The notes beneath the pieces are model-generated. The model searched no databases. It was given only the letters and a program-made list of their open reading frames with translations, and was not told where the DNA came from. Below, piece by piece: positions 39,440 to 47,079 of a DNA stretch of 47,463 nt (the first letter of the stretch is position 1; every line of letters begins with the position of its first letter). The stretch comes from Novosphingobium piscinae (lineage in GTDB: Bacteria > Pseudomonadota > Alphaproteobacteria > Sphingomonadales > Sphingomonadaceae): assembly GCF_014230355.1 (NCBI RefSeq), contig NZ_JACLAX010000021.1:1-47463 (forward strand), in the 5' to 3' direction. A program made the position numbers and the translations under genes.

Positions 39440-40917
39440 CCGAGGACGTCACCGTGAAGGACCAGGCCGCCCGCGAGGCGGCGGCGCGCGTCGCCGACTA
39501 CGAGCATGGCTGGGTCTCCGACATCGAGCAGGAATATGGCCCCAAGGGCCTGTCCGAGGACACGGTGCGGTTCATCTCGGCCAAGAAGAACGAGCCCGAG
39601 TGGATGCTCGAGTGGCGGCTCAAGGCCTATCGCCACTGGCTGACCATGCCGATGCCCGACTGGGCCAAGCTGAACATCGCCCCGATCGACTACCAGGACG
39701 CCTACTACTGGGCCGCACCCAAGACGAAGGACGGCCCCAAGTCGCTCGACGAGGTCGATCCCGAGATCCTCAAGGTCTATGCCAAGCTGGGCATCCCGCT
39801 CGAGGAGCAGAAGGTGCTCGCCGGGGTCGAGGGCGCACGCAAGGTGGCGGTCGACGCGGTGTTCGATTCGGTCTCGGTGGCCACCACCTTCCGCAAGGAG
39901 CTGGAGGCGGCCGGGGTGATCTTCCGTTCGATCTCCGAGGCGATCCGCGAATACCCCGAGCTGGTCCGCCAGTGGCTGGGCAAGGTCGTGCCGATGCACG
40001 ACAACTTCTTCAGCGCGCTGAACTGCGCGGTCTTCTCCGACGGGACCTTCGTCTACATCCCGGAAGGGGTGCGCTGCCCGATGGAGCTGTCCACCTATTT
40101 CCGCATCAACGCCGAGAACACCGGCCAGTTCGAACGCACGCTGATCGTGGCCGACAAGGGCTCCTACGTCTCCTACCTGGAAGGCTGCACGGCCCCGCAG
40201 CGCGACGAGAACCAGCTTCACGCCGCCGTGGTCGAGCTGGTCGCGCTCGACGATGCCGAGATCAAGTATTCGACCGTGCAGAACTGGTACCCCGGCGATG
40301 CCGAGGGCAAGGGCGGGATCTACAACTTCGTGACCAAGCGCGCGCTGTGCCAGGGCAAGCGCAGCAAGGTCAGCTGGACCCAGGTGGAGACCGGCAGCGC
40401 GGTCACCTGGAAGTACCCGTCCTGCGTGCTCAACGGCGAGGATTCGGTCGGCGAGTTCTACTCGGTGGCGGTGACCAACAATTTCCAGCAGGCCGATACC
40501 GGCACCAAGATGATCCACAACGGCAAGCGCAGCCGCTCGACCATCGTCAGCAAGGGGATCAGCGCGGGCCACTCGAACAACACCTATCGCGGGCTGGTGC
40601 GCGTCGCCGCCGGTGCCGAGGGGGTACGCAACTTCACCCAGTGCGACAGCCTGCTGCTGGGCGGCCAGTGCGGCGCCCATACCGTGCCCTACATCGAGGT
40701 GAAGAACCCCTCGGCCCAGATCGAGCACGAGGCGACCACCAGCAAGATCAGCGACGACCAGCTGTTCTACGCGATGCAGCGCGGGCTGGGCCAGGAAGAG
40801 GCCGTGGCGCTGATCGTCAACGGCTTCGCCAAGGAGGTGCTGCAGCAGCTGCCGATGGAATTCGCGGTGGAAGCGCAGAAGCTGCTGGGGATTTCGCTGG
40901 AAGGGTCGGTGGGATGA
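39436..40917 (+). CDS. sufB: Fe-S assembly scaffold SufB
   Basis: 493 residues, full-length Suf[28 protein letters not shown] near the N-terminus and [23 protein letters not shown] in the middle lead to the beta-helix core. The conserved cysteine of [21 protein letters not shown] and the His/Glu of [17 protein letters not shown] follow near the C-terminus. With SufC and SufD it forms the SufBC2D scaffold where clusters are built. Starts in ATGA overlap with the regulator; its own stop overlaps the next frame as ATGA. Confidence 0.97.
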   Translation: MTEDVTVKDQAAREAAARVADYEHGWVSDIEQEYGPKGLSEDTVRFISAKKNEPEWMLEWRLKAYRHWLTMPMPDWAKLNIAPIDYQDAYYWAAPKTKDGPKSLDEVDPEILKVYAKLGIPLEEQKVLAGVEGARKVAVDAVFDSVSVATTFRKELEAAGVIFRSISEAIREYPELVRQWLGKVVPMHDNFFSALNCAVFSDGTFVYIPEGVRCPMELSTYFRINAENTGQFERTLIVADKGSYVSYLEGCTAPQRDENQLHAAVVELVALDDAEIKYSTVQNWYPGDAEGKGGIYNFVTKRALCQGKRSKVSWTQVETGSAVTWKYPSCVLNGEDSVGEFYSVAVTNNFQQADTGTKMIHNGKRSRSTIVSKGISAGHSNNTYRGLVRVAAGAEGVRNFTQCDSLLLGGQCGAHTVPYIEVKNPSAQIEHEATTSKISDDQLFYAMQRGLGQEEAVALIVNGFAKEVLQQLPMEFAVEAQKLLGISLEGSVG

Positions 40918-41516
40918 CGGGCCAGTCCCCCACCCCAACCCCTCCCCTGACGGGGAGGGGCTTGAGCAGCCGCGAAACCTCGGCCCGCACCAACTCCCCT
41001 CCCCTTCAGGGGAGGGGCCGCGGCTGGGGGCTCTCCGCTGCACGCAACGCCGATCTGGCAAGCTTCGCCCAAGACATGCGCCGCAATCCGACCGAACCGG
41101 AAAAGCGGCTGTGGCACGCGCTGTCGCAGTCCCAGCTCGGTGGCTTCAAGTTCCGCCGTCAGGCCGTGATCGGCCCGTTCATCGCCGATTTCCTCTGCCC
41201 GCAAAAGGCGCTGGTGGTCGAGGTGGATGGCGAGACGCACGACGTCGATCGGGACCAGCCGCGCGACCGGGCGCTGCAGCGCATGGGCTACGCGGTGGTT
41301 CACGTCACCAACGCCGAAGTGATGCACAACATCGACGGGGTGCGCGCGTTCATCCTCGGCACTCTCGAGGCGACGCCGGACCGCAGGGCCAGCCCCCACC
41401 CCAACCCCTCCCCTGAAGGGGAGGGGCTTGACCGATCTGCACTCCCCTCCCCTTCAGGGGAGGGGTTGGGGGTGGGGGCTCTCCCCGCCGCGCAACCTCG
41501 CAAGAATGACATCTGA
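40914..41516 (+). CDS. DUF559 (Vsr-fold) endonuclease-like protein, flanked by REP palindromes
   Basis: 200 residues if started at ATG 40914 (ATGA overlap with sufB); the conserved domain starts at [20 protein letters not shown] 41076. Domain features are [22 protein letters not shown] and [12 protein letters not shown], which hold the Asp, Glu and Asp expected of the PD-(D/E)xK-like Vsr fold, so the active site looks intact. N- and C-terminal parts (for example PPLTGRGLS and [11 protein letters not shown]) are translations of REP palindromes. DUF559 proteins have no agreed function. Its presence inside a suf operon suggests insertion of a REP-nuclease unit. Confidence 0.8.
   Translation: MTGQSPTPTPPLTGRGLSSRETSARTNSPPLQGRGRGWGLSAARNADLASFAQDMRRNPTEPEKRLWHALSQSQLGGFKFRRQAVIGPFIADFLCPQKALVVEVDGETHDVDRDQPRDRALQRMGYAVVHVTNAEVMHNIDGVRAFILGTLEATPDRRASPHPNPSPEGEGLDRSALPSPSGEGLGVGALPAAQPRKNDI
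40927..41032. repeat. REP-type inverted pair A, CCCCTCCCC palindrome family
   Basis: Two hairpins CCCCTCCCC-TGAC-GGGGAGGGG (40939-40960) and CCCCTCCCC-TTCA-GGGGAGGGG (40996-41017) in opposite orientation, with flanks CACCCCAACC and GGCTGGGGGCTCTCC. They are read in frame by the DUF559 gene. Confidence 0.9.
41393..41482. repeat. REP-type inverted pair B, same family as pair A
   Basis: CCCCTCCCC-TGAA-GGGGAGGGG (41405-41426) and CCCCTCCCC-TTCA-GGGGAGGGG (41444-41465), in the same arrangement and with the same flanks as pair A (CACCCCAACC; GGGGGCTCTCC then CGCAAC). Pairs A and B bracket the DUF559 domain-coding bases 41033-41392. Confidence 0.9.
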
Positions 41517-41517
41517 T

Positions 41518-41994
41518 ATGACCAAGCGCACCCTCACCATTCGCGCCGACGCCCCTTCGGCCCTGCCTCGGCAGGACAGCTGGACCCCCTCGCCCGAGCG
41601 CGCCGAGCGGCTCAAGGAGCGCGCCCGCACGCTGCGGCGCGAGCTGAGCGAGGCCGAGACCGCGCTGTGGGACAAGCTGTCCGGCGCCCGGCTGGGCGGG
41701 ATCAAGTTCACCCGCAAGGCCGTGGTCGGCAGCGTGATCGTCGATTTCGCCTGTCCCTCGCGCTGGGTGGTGGTCTCGCTCTCGGGCGAGGGCGCCAATC
41801 CCGAGCTCGACGCGCTGCAGGACCGCAAGCTGACCGAAGCCGGCATCCGCGTGCTGCGCTTCACCGACGACGAGGTCCTGACCGACATCGACCGCGTGAC
41901 GAAGGAGATCGCCACCCTCGTCCACACCCCGTTCGACCGCCCCGGGCGCCCCGCGCCCCAGCGCCGGACCCAACCCCCGCGCGGACGCGCCTGA
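41518..41994 (+). CDS. Second DUF559-like protein, nuclease site degenerate
   Basis: 158 residues from ATG 41518, one base after the first DUF559 stop. It shares the domain layout RRELSEAETALWDKLSGARLGGIKFTRKAVVG and VIVDFACPSRWVVV, but the family's VEVDG reads VSLSG, so the Glu and second Asp of the active site are missing. The end RVLRFTDDEVLTDIDRVTKEI is again typical. The N-terminal 40 residues are charged and unique. It is probably a catalytically dead relative; sufC starts nine bases after its stop. Why it is kept in the suf operon is unknown. Confidence 0.8.
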   Translation: MTKRTLTIRADAPSALPRQDSWTPSPERAERLKERARTLRRELSEAETALWDKLSGARLGGIKFTRKAVVGSVIVDFACPSRWVVVSLSGEGANPELDALQDRKLTEAGIRVLRFTDDEVLTDIDRVTKEIATLVHTPFDRPGRPAPQRRTQPPRGRA

Positions 41995-42002
41995 GGACTG
42001 CC

Positions 42003-42758
42003 ATGACCACCCCCCTGCTTTCCATCGACGCCCTCCACGCCACCGTGGCCGACAAGCCGATCCTCAAGGGCCTGTCGCTGACCATCAACCCCGGCGAGAT
42101 CCATGCCATCATGGGCCCGAACGGGGCCGGTAAGTCGACCACGGGCTATGTCCTGGGCGGCCGCCCCGGGTATGAGGTGACCGGCGGGTCGGTCACCTTC
42201 GCCGGAGCGGACCTGCTCGCGCTGGAGCCGCACGAGCGCGCCGCCGCCGGGCTGTTCCTGGGCTTCCAGTACCCGGTGGAGATCCCCGGCGTGTCCTTCG
42301 TCCAGTTCCTGCGCGAGGCGGCCAATGCCCAGCGCCGCGCCCGCGGCGAGGCCGAGCTGTCGGGCGGCGAGTTCCTCAAGCTGGCGCGCGCGCAGGCAGC
42401 CTTGCTCAAGATGGACATGGACATGCTCAAGCGGCCGGTGAACGTCGGCTTCTCGGGCGGCGAGAAGAAGCGCGCCGAGATGGTCCAGATGGGCATCCTC
42501 GACCCCAGGCTGGCGATCCTCGACGAGACCGATTCCGGGCTCGACATCGATGCCCTGCGGATCTGCGGCGAGGGGATCAACGCGATCATGCGCCGCCCGG
42601 ACAAGGCCGTGCTGCTGATCACCCATTACCAGCGCCTGCTCGACTATGTGCAGCCCGATTTCGTCCATGTGCTGGCCGGGGGCCGGATCATCAAGTCCGG
42701 CGGGCCCGAGCTGGCGCACCAGCTCGAGCGCGAGGGCTACGAGGCGGTGGCGGCATGA
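42003..42758 (+). CDS. sufC: Fe-S assembly ATPase SufC
   Basis: 251 residues of the ABC-type ATPase SufC: Walker A GPNGAGKST (about residues 39-47), Q-loop FLGFQYPVEIPGVSF (characteristic of SufC), signature FSGGEKKRAEM, Walker B LAILDETDSGLDID, and the switch histidine in LLITHYQRLL. It powers the SufBC2D scaffold. Stop overlaps the next start as ATGA. Confidence 0.97.
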   Translation: MTTPLLSIDALHATVADKPILKGLSLTINPGEIHAIMGPNGAGKSTTGYVLGGRPGYEVTGGSVTFAGADLLALEPHERAAAGLFLGFQYPVEIPGVSFVQFLREAANAQRRARGEAELSGGEFLKLARAQAALLKMDMDMLKRPVNVGFSGGEKKRAEMVQMGILDPRLAILDETDSGLDIDALRICGEGINAIMRRPDKAVLLITHYQRLLDYVQPDFVHVLAGGRIIKSGGPELAHQLEREGYEAVAA

Positions 42759-43156
42759 TCGCGCCGATCGTCCTGGTCGCGACGCTCGTCGCGCCCGATC
42801 CCGCGCCGCTGCGCACCGCGCTCGAGCGCTGCGACCGCGGCGCGATCGCCGCGCTGACCGCGATCGAGCCGAAGCGCCGCGCCGCCTTCTCGGGCGCGGC
42901 CTATGACGAGCAGCGCGCGATCGCCACCGAACGGGCCCAGCTCGACGCCGGCCTGCTGGGCGAAGGCGGCGCCGTGGTCGCCCAGCCCGGCGCGGCCCCG
43001 GCGGCCGGCGACCGGGTGCGCGCCGCGCTCGAGGCGCGCCAGCGCCGACTCGACGATGCCCGCACGGTCGAGCGCGCCTGGCGCGAATCGCTCGAGGATG
43101 GCCGCGCGGCGTTCCTCGCGCAGTGCACCGGCCGCCGCGACGGGAACCAGCCATGA
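42755..43156 (+). CDS. Small probable exported protein inside the suf operon
   Basis: 133 residues. The N-terminus MIAPIVLVATLVAP looks like a short signal peptide or anchor. The rest is Ala/Arg/Glu-rich and helical, with two cysteines, one near residue 26 (LERCDRGAI) and one near residue 126 (LAQCTGRRD), able to form a disulfide if exported. It overlaps sufC and sufD by ATGA on both sides, so it is made in step with them. I know no function. The position of an apparently exported protein between sufC and sufD is odd. Confidence 0.65.
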   Translation: MIAPIVLVATLVAPDPAPLRTALERCDRGAIAALTAIEPKRRAAFSGAAYDEQRAIATERAQLDAGLLGEGGAVVAQPGAAPAAGDRVRAALEARQRRLDDARTVERAWRESLEDGRAAFLAQCTGRRDGNQP

Positions 43157-43899
43157 GCGCCGCCGCGATACTAGCGCCCGCCCTGCCCGACCGGCGCGAC
43201 GAGGCCTACCGCTATGCCGACCTGGCCGCGCTGGCCCCGCTCTGGCCGGTCGCGACCGAGACCATCGCCGTGGCCGCGGGCGAGAGCGGCCAGCTCACCC
43301 TGGTCCCGCCGGGGGGCAATGTCGCCCGCCATCTCGCCATCACCCTCGCCGCGGGGGCGCGGTTCGATCTGCGCGTGCTCAATGCCGGGCAGGCCTATGG
43401 CCGGATCGCGGTCGACGTGATCCTCGCGGCCGGGGCCGACTTCACCCTCGGCGCGGCGCAGCTCGGCGGGGGCAGCGAGGTGCTCGAGATCGTCACCGAG
43501 GTGCGCCACGCCGAACCGGGGGCGACCAGCCGCCAGGTGGTGCGCTCGGTCCTCGCCGGCCGGGCGAGCGGAACCTATCTCGGCAAGGTCGCCGTGGCCC
43601 GCGGCGCCGATGGCACCGACGCCAGCCAGTCGGTCCGCGCCATGCTGCTCGACCGCACCGCCCAGGCCAATGCCCGGCCCGAGCTCGAGATCTACGCCGA
43701 CGACGTCAAGTGCGCGCATGGCTGCGCGGTGGGCGAGCTCGATGCCCAGGGGCTGTTCTACCTGCAGTCGCGCGGGCTGCCCCCGGCCGCGGCCAAGCGC
43801 CTGATGCTCCAGGCCTTCGTCGCCGAGGCCTTCACCGGCGCGGCCGACGAGGCCAGCCTGTGCGACCGCGCCCTCGCCGCGCTCGAGGTCCTGCTGTGA
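43153..43899 (+). CDS. sufD: Fe-S assembly scaffold SufD
   Basis: 248 residues from ATG 43153. It shows a beta-helix core with repeating short hydrophobic strands, then the SufB/SufD C-terminal motif RPELEIYADDVKCAHGCAVGELD (about residues 176-198), including the conserved Cys-x2-Gly-Cys region and His. The last part is LFYLQSRGLPPAAAKRLMLQAFVAEAF. At 248 residues it is shorter than E. coli SufD (423) and lacks most of the N-terminal helical domain, which seems usual for sphingomonads. The stop overlaps sufS as GTGA. Confidence 0.93.
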   Translation: MSAAAILAPALPDRRDEAYRYADLAALAPLWPVATETIAVAAGESGQLTLVPPGGNVARHLAITLAAGARFDLRVLNAGQAYGRIAVDVILAAGADFTLGAAQLGGGSEVLEIVTEVRHAEPGATSRQVVRSVLAGRASGTYLGKVAVARGADGTDASQSVRAMLLDRTAQANARPELEIYADDVKCAHGCAVGELDAQGLFYLQSRGLPPAAAKRLMLQAFVAEAFTGAADEASLCDRALAALEVLL

Positions 43900-45122
43900 C
43901 CGCGCTGCTCGCCCCCGCACGGCTGGCCGCGGCGCGCGCCGACTTCCCCGGCATGGTCACCCGCGACGGCGCCCCCTGGCACTATCTCGACACGGGCGCC
44001 ACGGCGCAGAAGCCGCAGGCGGTGATCGATGCCACGGTCCGCGCGATGGGGGCCGACTATGCGACCGTGCACCGCGGCGTCTACGCCCGCTCGGCCGAGA
44101 TGACCCTTGCCTACGAAGCCGCCCGGCGGCGGGTCGCAGGGTTCATCGGCGGCCGCGAGGACGAGCTGGTCTTCACCCGCGGCGCGACCGAGGCGATCAA
44201 CCTCGTCGCGCAGTCATGGGGCGCGCTCAACCTTGGTCCGGGTGACCGGATCCTGCTCTCGCTGCTCGAGCATCATTCCAATATCGTTCCATGGCAGTTG
44301 TTGGGCCAACGCACCGGCGTTGCGATCGACGTGTGCCCGCTGACCGCGGACGGCCGGATCGATCTCGACGCGGCCGAGCGGATGCTGACCCCGGCGCACC
44401 GGCTGGTGAGCTTCGCCCATGTCTCCAACGTGCTGGGGTCGGTGCTCGACGTGCCGCGCGCGGTGGCCCTGGCCCACGGCGTCGGCGCGAAGCTGCTGCT
44501 CGACGGCTGCCAGGCGGTGCCGCGGCTGCCCGTCGACGTCGCCGCGCTGGGCTGCGATTTCTACGTCTTTTCAAGCCACAAGCTCTATGGTCCGACCGGG
44601 ATCGGCGCGCTCTGGGCGCGGGCCGAGATCCTCGCCGACATGCCGCCGTGGCAGGGCGGCGGGGCGATGATCGACCGCGTTTCGTTCGCCGGGACCACCT
44701 GGGCCCCGGCGCCGACCCGGTTCGAGGCCGGCACCCCGGCGATCGTCGAGGCGATCGGGCTCGCCGCCGCGATCGACTATGTCGAAGGCTTCGGCATGCC
44801 CGCGCTCCAGGCCCACGAGGCGCACCTCGCCCGCACCCTGCGCGGCGAGCTGCAGCGGCTCAACGCGGTAACGCTGTTCGGCCCCGAGGACGGGCTCGGC
44901 GTGGTCAGCTTCGCACTCGACGGCGTGCATCCGCACGATCTCGGCACGATCCTCGACGAGGAGAACGTGGCGATCCGGGCCGGGCACCATTGCGCCCAGC
45001 CGCTGATGGAGCATCTCGGCGTGCCCGCCACGGCGCGCGCCAGTTTCGGCTTGTACAACGATGAAGGCGACATCGCCGCGCTGCTGCGCGGGATCGAACG
45101 GACGAGAAGGATTTTCGCATGA
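43896..45122 (+). CDS. sufS: Cysteine desulfurase SufS (group II)
   Basis: 408 residues starting with GTG in a GTGA overlap. The PLP lysine is K229 in FSSHKLYGPTG and the sulfur-accepting cysteine is C366 in RAGHHCAQPLM; HHSNIVPW and ATVHRGVY are further family marks. It takes sulfur from cysteine for SufB. No sufE or sufU partner is encoded in this operon. Normal length for SufS. Confidence 0.96.
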   Translation: MTALLAPARLAAARADFPGMVTRDGAPWHYLDTGATAQKPQAVIDATVRAMGADYATVHRGVYARSAEMTLAYEAARRRVAGFIGGREDELVFTRGATEAINLVAQSWGALNLGPGDRILLSLLEHHSNIVPWQLLGQRTGVAIDVCPLTADGRIDLDAAERMLTPAHRLVSFAHVSNVLGSVLDVPRAVALAHGVGAKLLLDGCQAVPRLPVDVAALGCDFYVFSSHKLYGPTGIGALWARAEILADMPPWQGGGAMIDRVSFAGTTWAPAPTRFEAGTPAIVEAIGLAAAIDYVEGFGMPALQAHEAHLARTLRGELQRLNAVTLFGPEDGLGVVSFALDGVHPHDLGTILDEENVAIRAGHHCAQPLMEHLGVPATARASFGLYNDEGDIAALLRGIERTRRIFA

Positions 45123-45616
45123 GCAGCGGCGAGGAACCCCGGTTCACCGTGGAAGAGGTGAGCGCCGTCGAAGCGCCCCGGCGCGCCCGGGTGGAGGACG
45201 AGGTCGCGCCCGCGGCCGATGAAAGCGCCGCGCAGAAGCTGGAGCGCAAGCGCGACTATCTCGAGGGCTTCCTGGCCCAGCAGCCCGCCGACGCAGCCGC
45301 GGGCGAGCCCGGCGGGGCGCTTTACGAGGCGGTGATCCAGGCGCTGCGCGAGATCTTCGATCCGGAGATCCCGGTGAACATCTACGATCTCGGCCTGATC
45401 TACGGCGTGGATATCGACGACGGCGGCAGCGTCGCGGTGACCATGACCCTGACCACCCCGCATTGCCCGGTGGCCGAATCGATGCCCGGCGAGGTCGAGA
45501 TGCGCGTCTGCGCGGTGCCCGGGGTGCGCGATGCCGAGGTCAACCTCGTCTGGGATCCGCCGTGGGATCCGGCCAAGATGAGCGACGAGGCCAAGCTCGA
45601 ACTGGGAATGCTCTGA
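45119..45616 (+). CDS. SufT / MIP18 (DUF59) Fe-S assembly protein
   Basis: 165 residues. The first 65 are charged and low in complexity. The DUF59 domain follows: EIFDPEIPVNIYDLGLIYGVDI (about residues 78-99), MTLTTPHCPVAESMP with the conserved Cys (about 116), and VNLVWDPPWDPAKMSDEAKLELG at the end. Family members help mature Fe-S proteins. Starts in ATGA overlap with sufS. Confidence 0.93.
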   Translation: MSSGEEPRFTVEEVSAVEAPRRARVEDEVAPAADESAAQKLERKRDYLEGFLAQQPADAAAGEPGGALYEAVIQALREIFDPEIPVNIYDLGLIYGVDIDDGGSVAVTMTLTTPHCPVAESMPGEVEMRVCAVPGVRDAEVNLVWDPPWDPAKMSDEAKLELGML

Positions 45617-45639
45617 GCGCTCCCCATATAGGTGATGCC

Positions 45640-46011
45640 ATGACAACCGAAACGCCGACCCGACCCGCCGCCCGCCCGCGCCCCGCCGCGGTGATCCTGA
45701 CCCCATCGGCCGAGGCGCGCATCGCCAAGCTGATGGGCGAGGCACCGGCCGGCGCGATCGGCGTCAAGCTCTCGACCCCGCGGCGCGGCTGCTCGGGCTT
45801 GGCCTATTCGGTCGACTACGTGAACGAGGCGAGCGCGCTTGACGAGCGGATCGAGACACCCGGCGGAACCTTCTTCATCGACGGCGCCTCGGTGCTCTAC
45901 CTGATCGGCAGCACGATGGACTGGCAGGAGGACGATTTCACCGCCGGCTTCGTCTTCGCCAACCCCAACGCCAAGGGCAGCTGCGGCTGCGGCGAGAGCT
46001 TCACGGTCTAG
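45640..46011 (+). CDS. sufA: A-type Fe-S carrier (SufA/IscA/HesB family)
   Basis: 123 residues with the three ligand cysteines of A-type carriers: C51 in GCSGLAYSVDYV and C115 and C117 in KGSCGCGESFTV. The start ATG 45640 gives an N-terminal extension of about 18 residues rich in Pro and Arg. It carries assembled clusters to targets. It is the last gene of the operon, 23 bases after sufT. Confidence 0.95.
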   Translation: MTTETPTRPAARPRPAAVILTPSAEARIAKLMGEAPAGAIGVKLSTPRRGCSGLAYSVDYVNEASALDERIETPGGTFFIDGASVLYLIGSTMDWQEDDFTAGFVFANPNAKGSCGCGESFTV

Positions 46012-46043
46012 GATCGTCCTCGCCTGCGAGGAAACGGCAGCGA

Positions 46044-46089
46044 AGCCGCTTCAGGTGCAGGCAAGCGGACTGCGGCGGACGAAGCGGCT
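46044..46089. terminator. Inverted repeat between sufA and the convergent EF-hand-like gene
   Basis: AGCCGCTTC (46044-46052) and GAAGCGGCT (46081-46089) are perfect 9-base arms separated by 28 bases. They lie in the 77-base gap of convergent genes. There is no T-run, so the call as a terminator is tentative. Confidence 0.4.
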
Positions 46090-47036
46090 CAGCCCCGCCG
46101 CTCCTCCGCGGCGATGAAGCGCAGGAGAGCCCGCTCGAGCGGGTCGAGCTGACCGTCGCTGTCGATCCACTGCTGCAGCCACGCATCCTCGGCCTCGGTC
46201 ACCCGGTGCGCCACCGCAGCCTCGGCGGCGCGATCGACCGTGGCGCCCTTGCGCCCGAAGCCGAGCACGCGGGCGAAGCCCTCGCCGGGCGCGCTTTGTG
46301 CCACCCGGCCAAGGAAGCCGCCGACCCGCGGCGTATGGTCGTTCATGAAGGTGTCGAGCGCGGCGGCGCGATCAGCCGAGAGCTGGCGGAAGCCGGTGTA
46401 TCCCATCAGGTGGTTGGCCACGCCCTGGACAAACAGCGTTTCCCACTCGGGCGCATTGGGCGCCCCAAGCGTGGCGTCCTTCAGGCGGAACAGCATTTCG
46501 GCCTCGGCCTGGCTGACCCCGCCCGGCGCGTCGCTCGCGAACGAGAAGATGAAGCGCCGCAGCAGGCGGCATTCGGCGGCGGTGATGCAGGCCCCGTCGA
46601 TCCGCCCGCCGTCGCGGGTCGGACCCTCGCCGGTGAGGACGATCTGCTCGATCTGGGCGAGGGCATAGCTGCGCAGCCGCTCGGGCAGGAGCTGGCACTT
46701 GTCGAACAGGCGGCTGAGCAGCTCGAGCTCGGCCATGGTCTCGATCCGGCCATCGCGGTCGAGCCGGTCGAGCAGCCAGTCGGCCTGAGCCTCGCTGACG
46801 AAGCCACGCGGGCTGCCGCCGGCGATGACGTATTCGGCGATGGCCTCGACGAAAAAGTCGACCCATTCGGGTGGGCGCGTGGCGAGGTGGTCGTTGATCA
46901 CGAAGATCGCCTCGGCCTCGGCCGGGTCGATCCGGCCATCGCCCCAGCCGGCTCGGCGCAGCGCGAGGACTTCATCGGCGGTGATCGCGCCATCGGCCTG
47001 GGCCTGCTCGGCCAGCGCGCGGAACTGATAGGTCAT
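46089..47036 (-). CDS. Protein of EF-hand-like repeats, function unknown
   Basis: 315 residues, all helical, no signal peptide. It contains about eight copies of a pattern 'hydrophobic-T/S/D-x2-E-x3-hydrophobic pair', several preceded by an Asp-Gly loop: ADGAITADEVLAL (residues 14-26), GDGRIDPAEAEAIF (32-45), GFVSEAQADWLLD, DRDGRIETMAELELL (93-107), ACITAAECRLLRR, GVSQAEAEMLFRL, HRVTEAEDAWLQQW and DSDGQLDPLERALLRF (292-307). Three loops (D-x-D-G or G-D-G) look like partial EF-hand calcium loops. A TerB-like helical fold is another reading. Start ATG 47036; convergent with the suf operon. Confidence 0.75.
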   Translation of the reverse strand: MTYQFRALAEQAQADGAITADEVLALRRAGWGDGRIDPAEAEAIFVINDHLATRPPEWVDFFVEAIAEYVIAGGSPRGFVSEAQADWLLDRLDRDGRIETMAELELLSRLFDKCQLLPERLRSYALAQIEQIVLTGEGPTRDGGRIDGACITAAECRLLRRFIFSFASDAPGGVSQAEAEMLFRLKDATLGAPNAPEWETLFVQGVANHLMGYTGFRQLSADRAAALDTFMNDHTPRVGGFLGRVAQSAPGEGFARVLGFGRKGATVDRAAEAAVAHRVTEAEDAWLQQWIDSDGQLDPLERALLRFIAAEERRG

Positions 47037-47079
47037 GCCAAACCCCTTGTTGAGCGGGGCGCAGTGTGACGCGGGCCGG

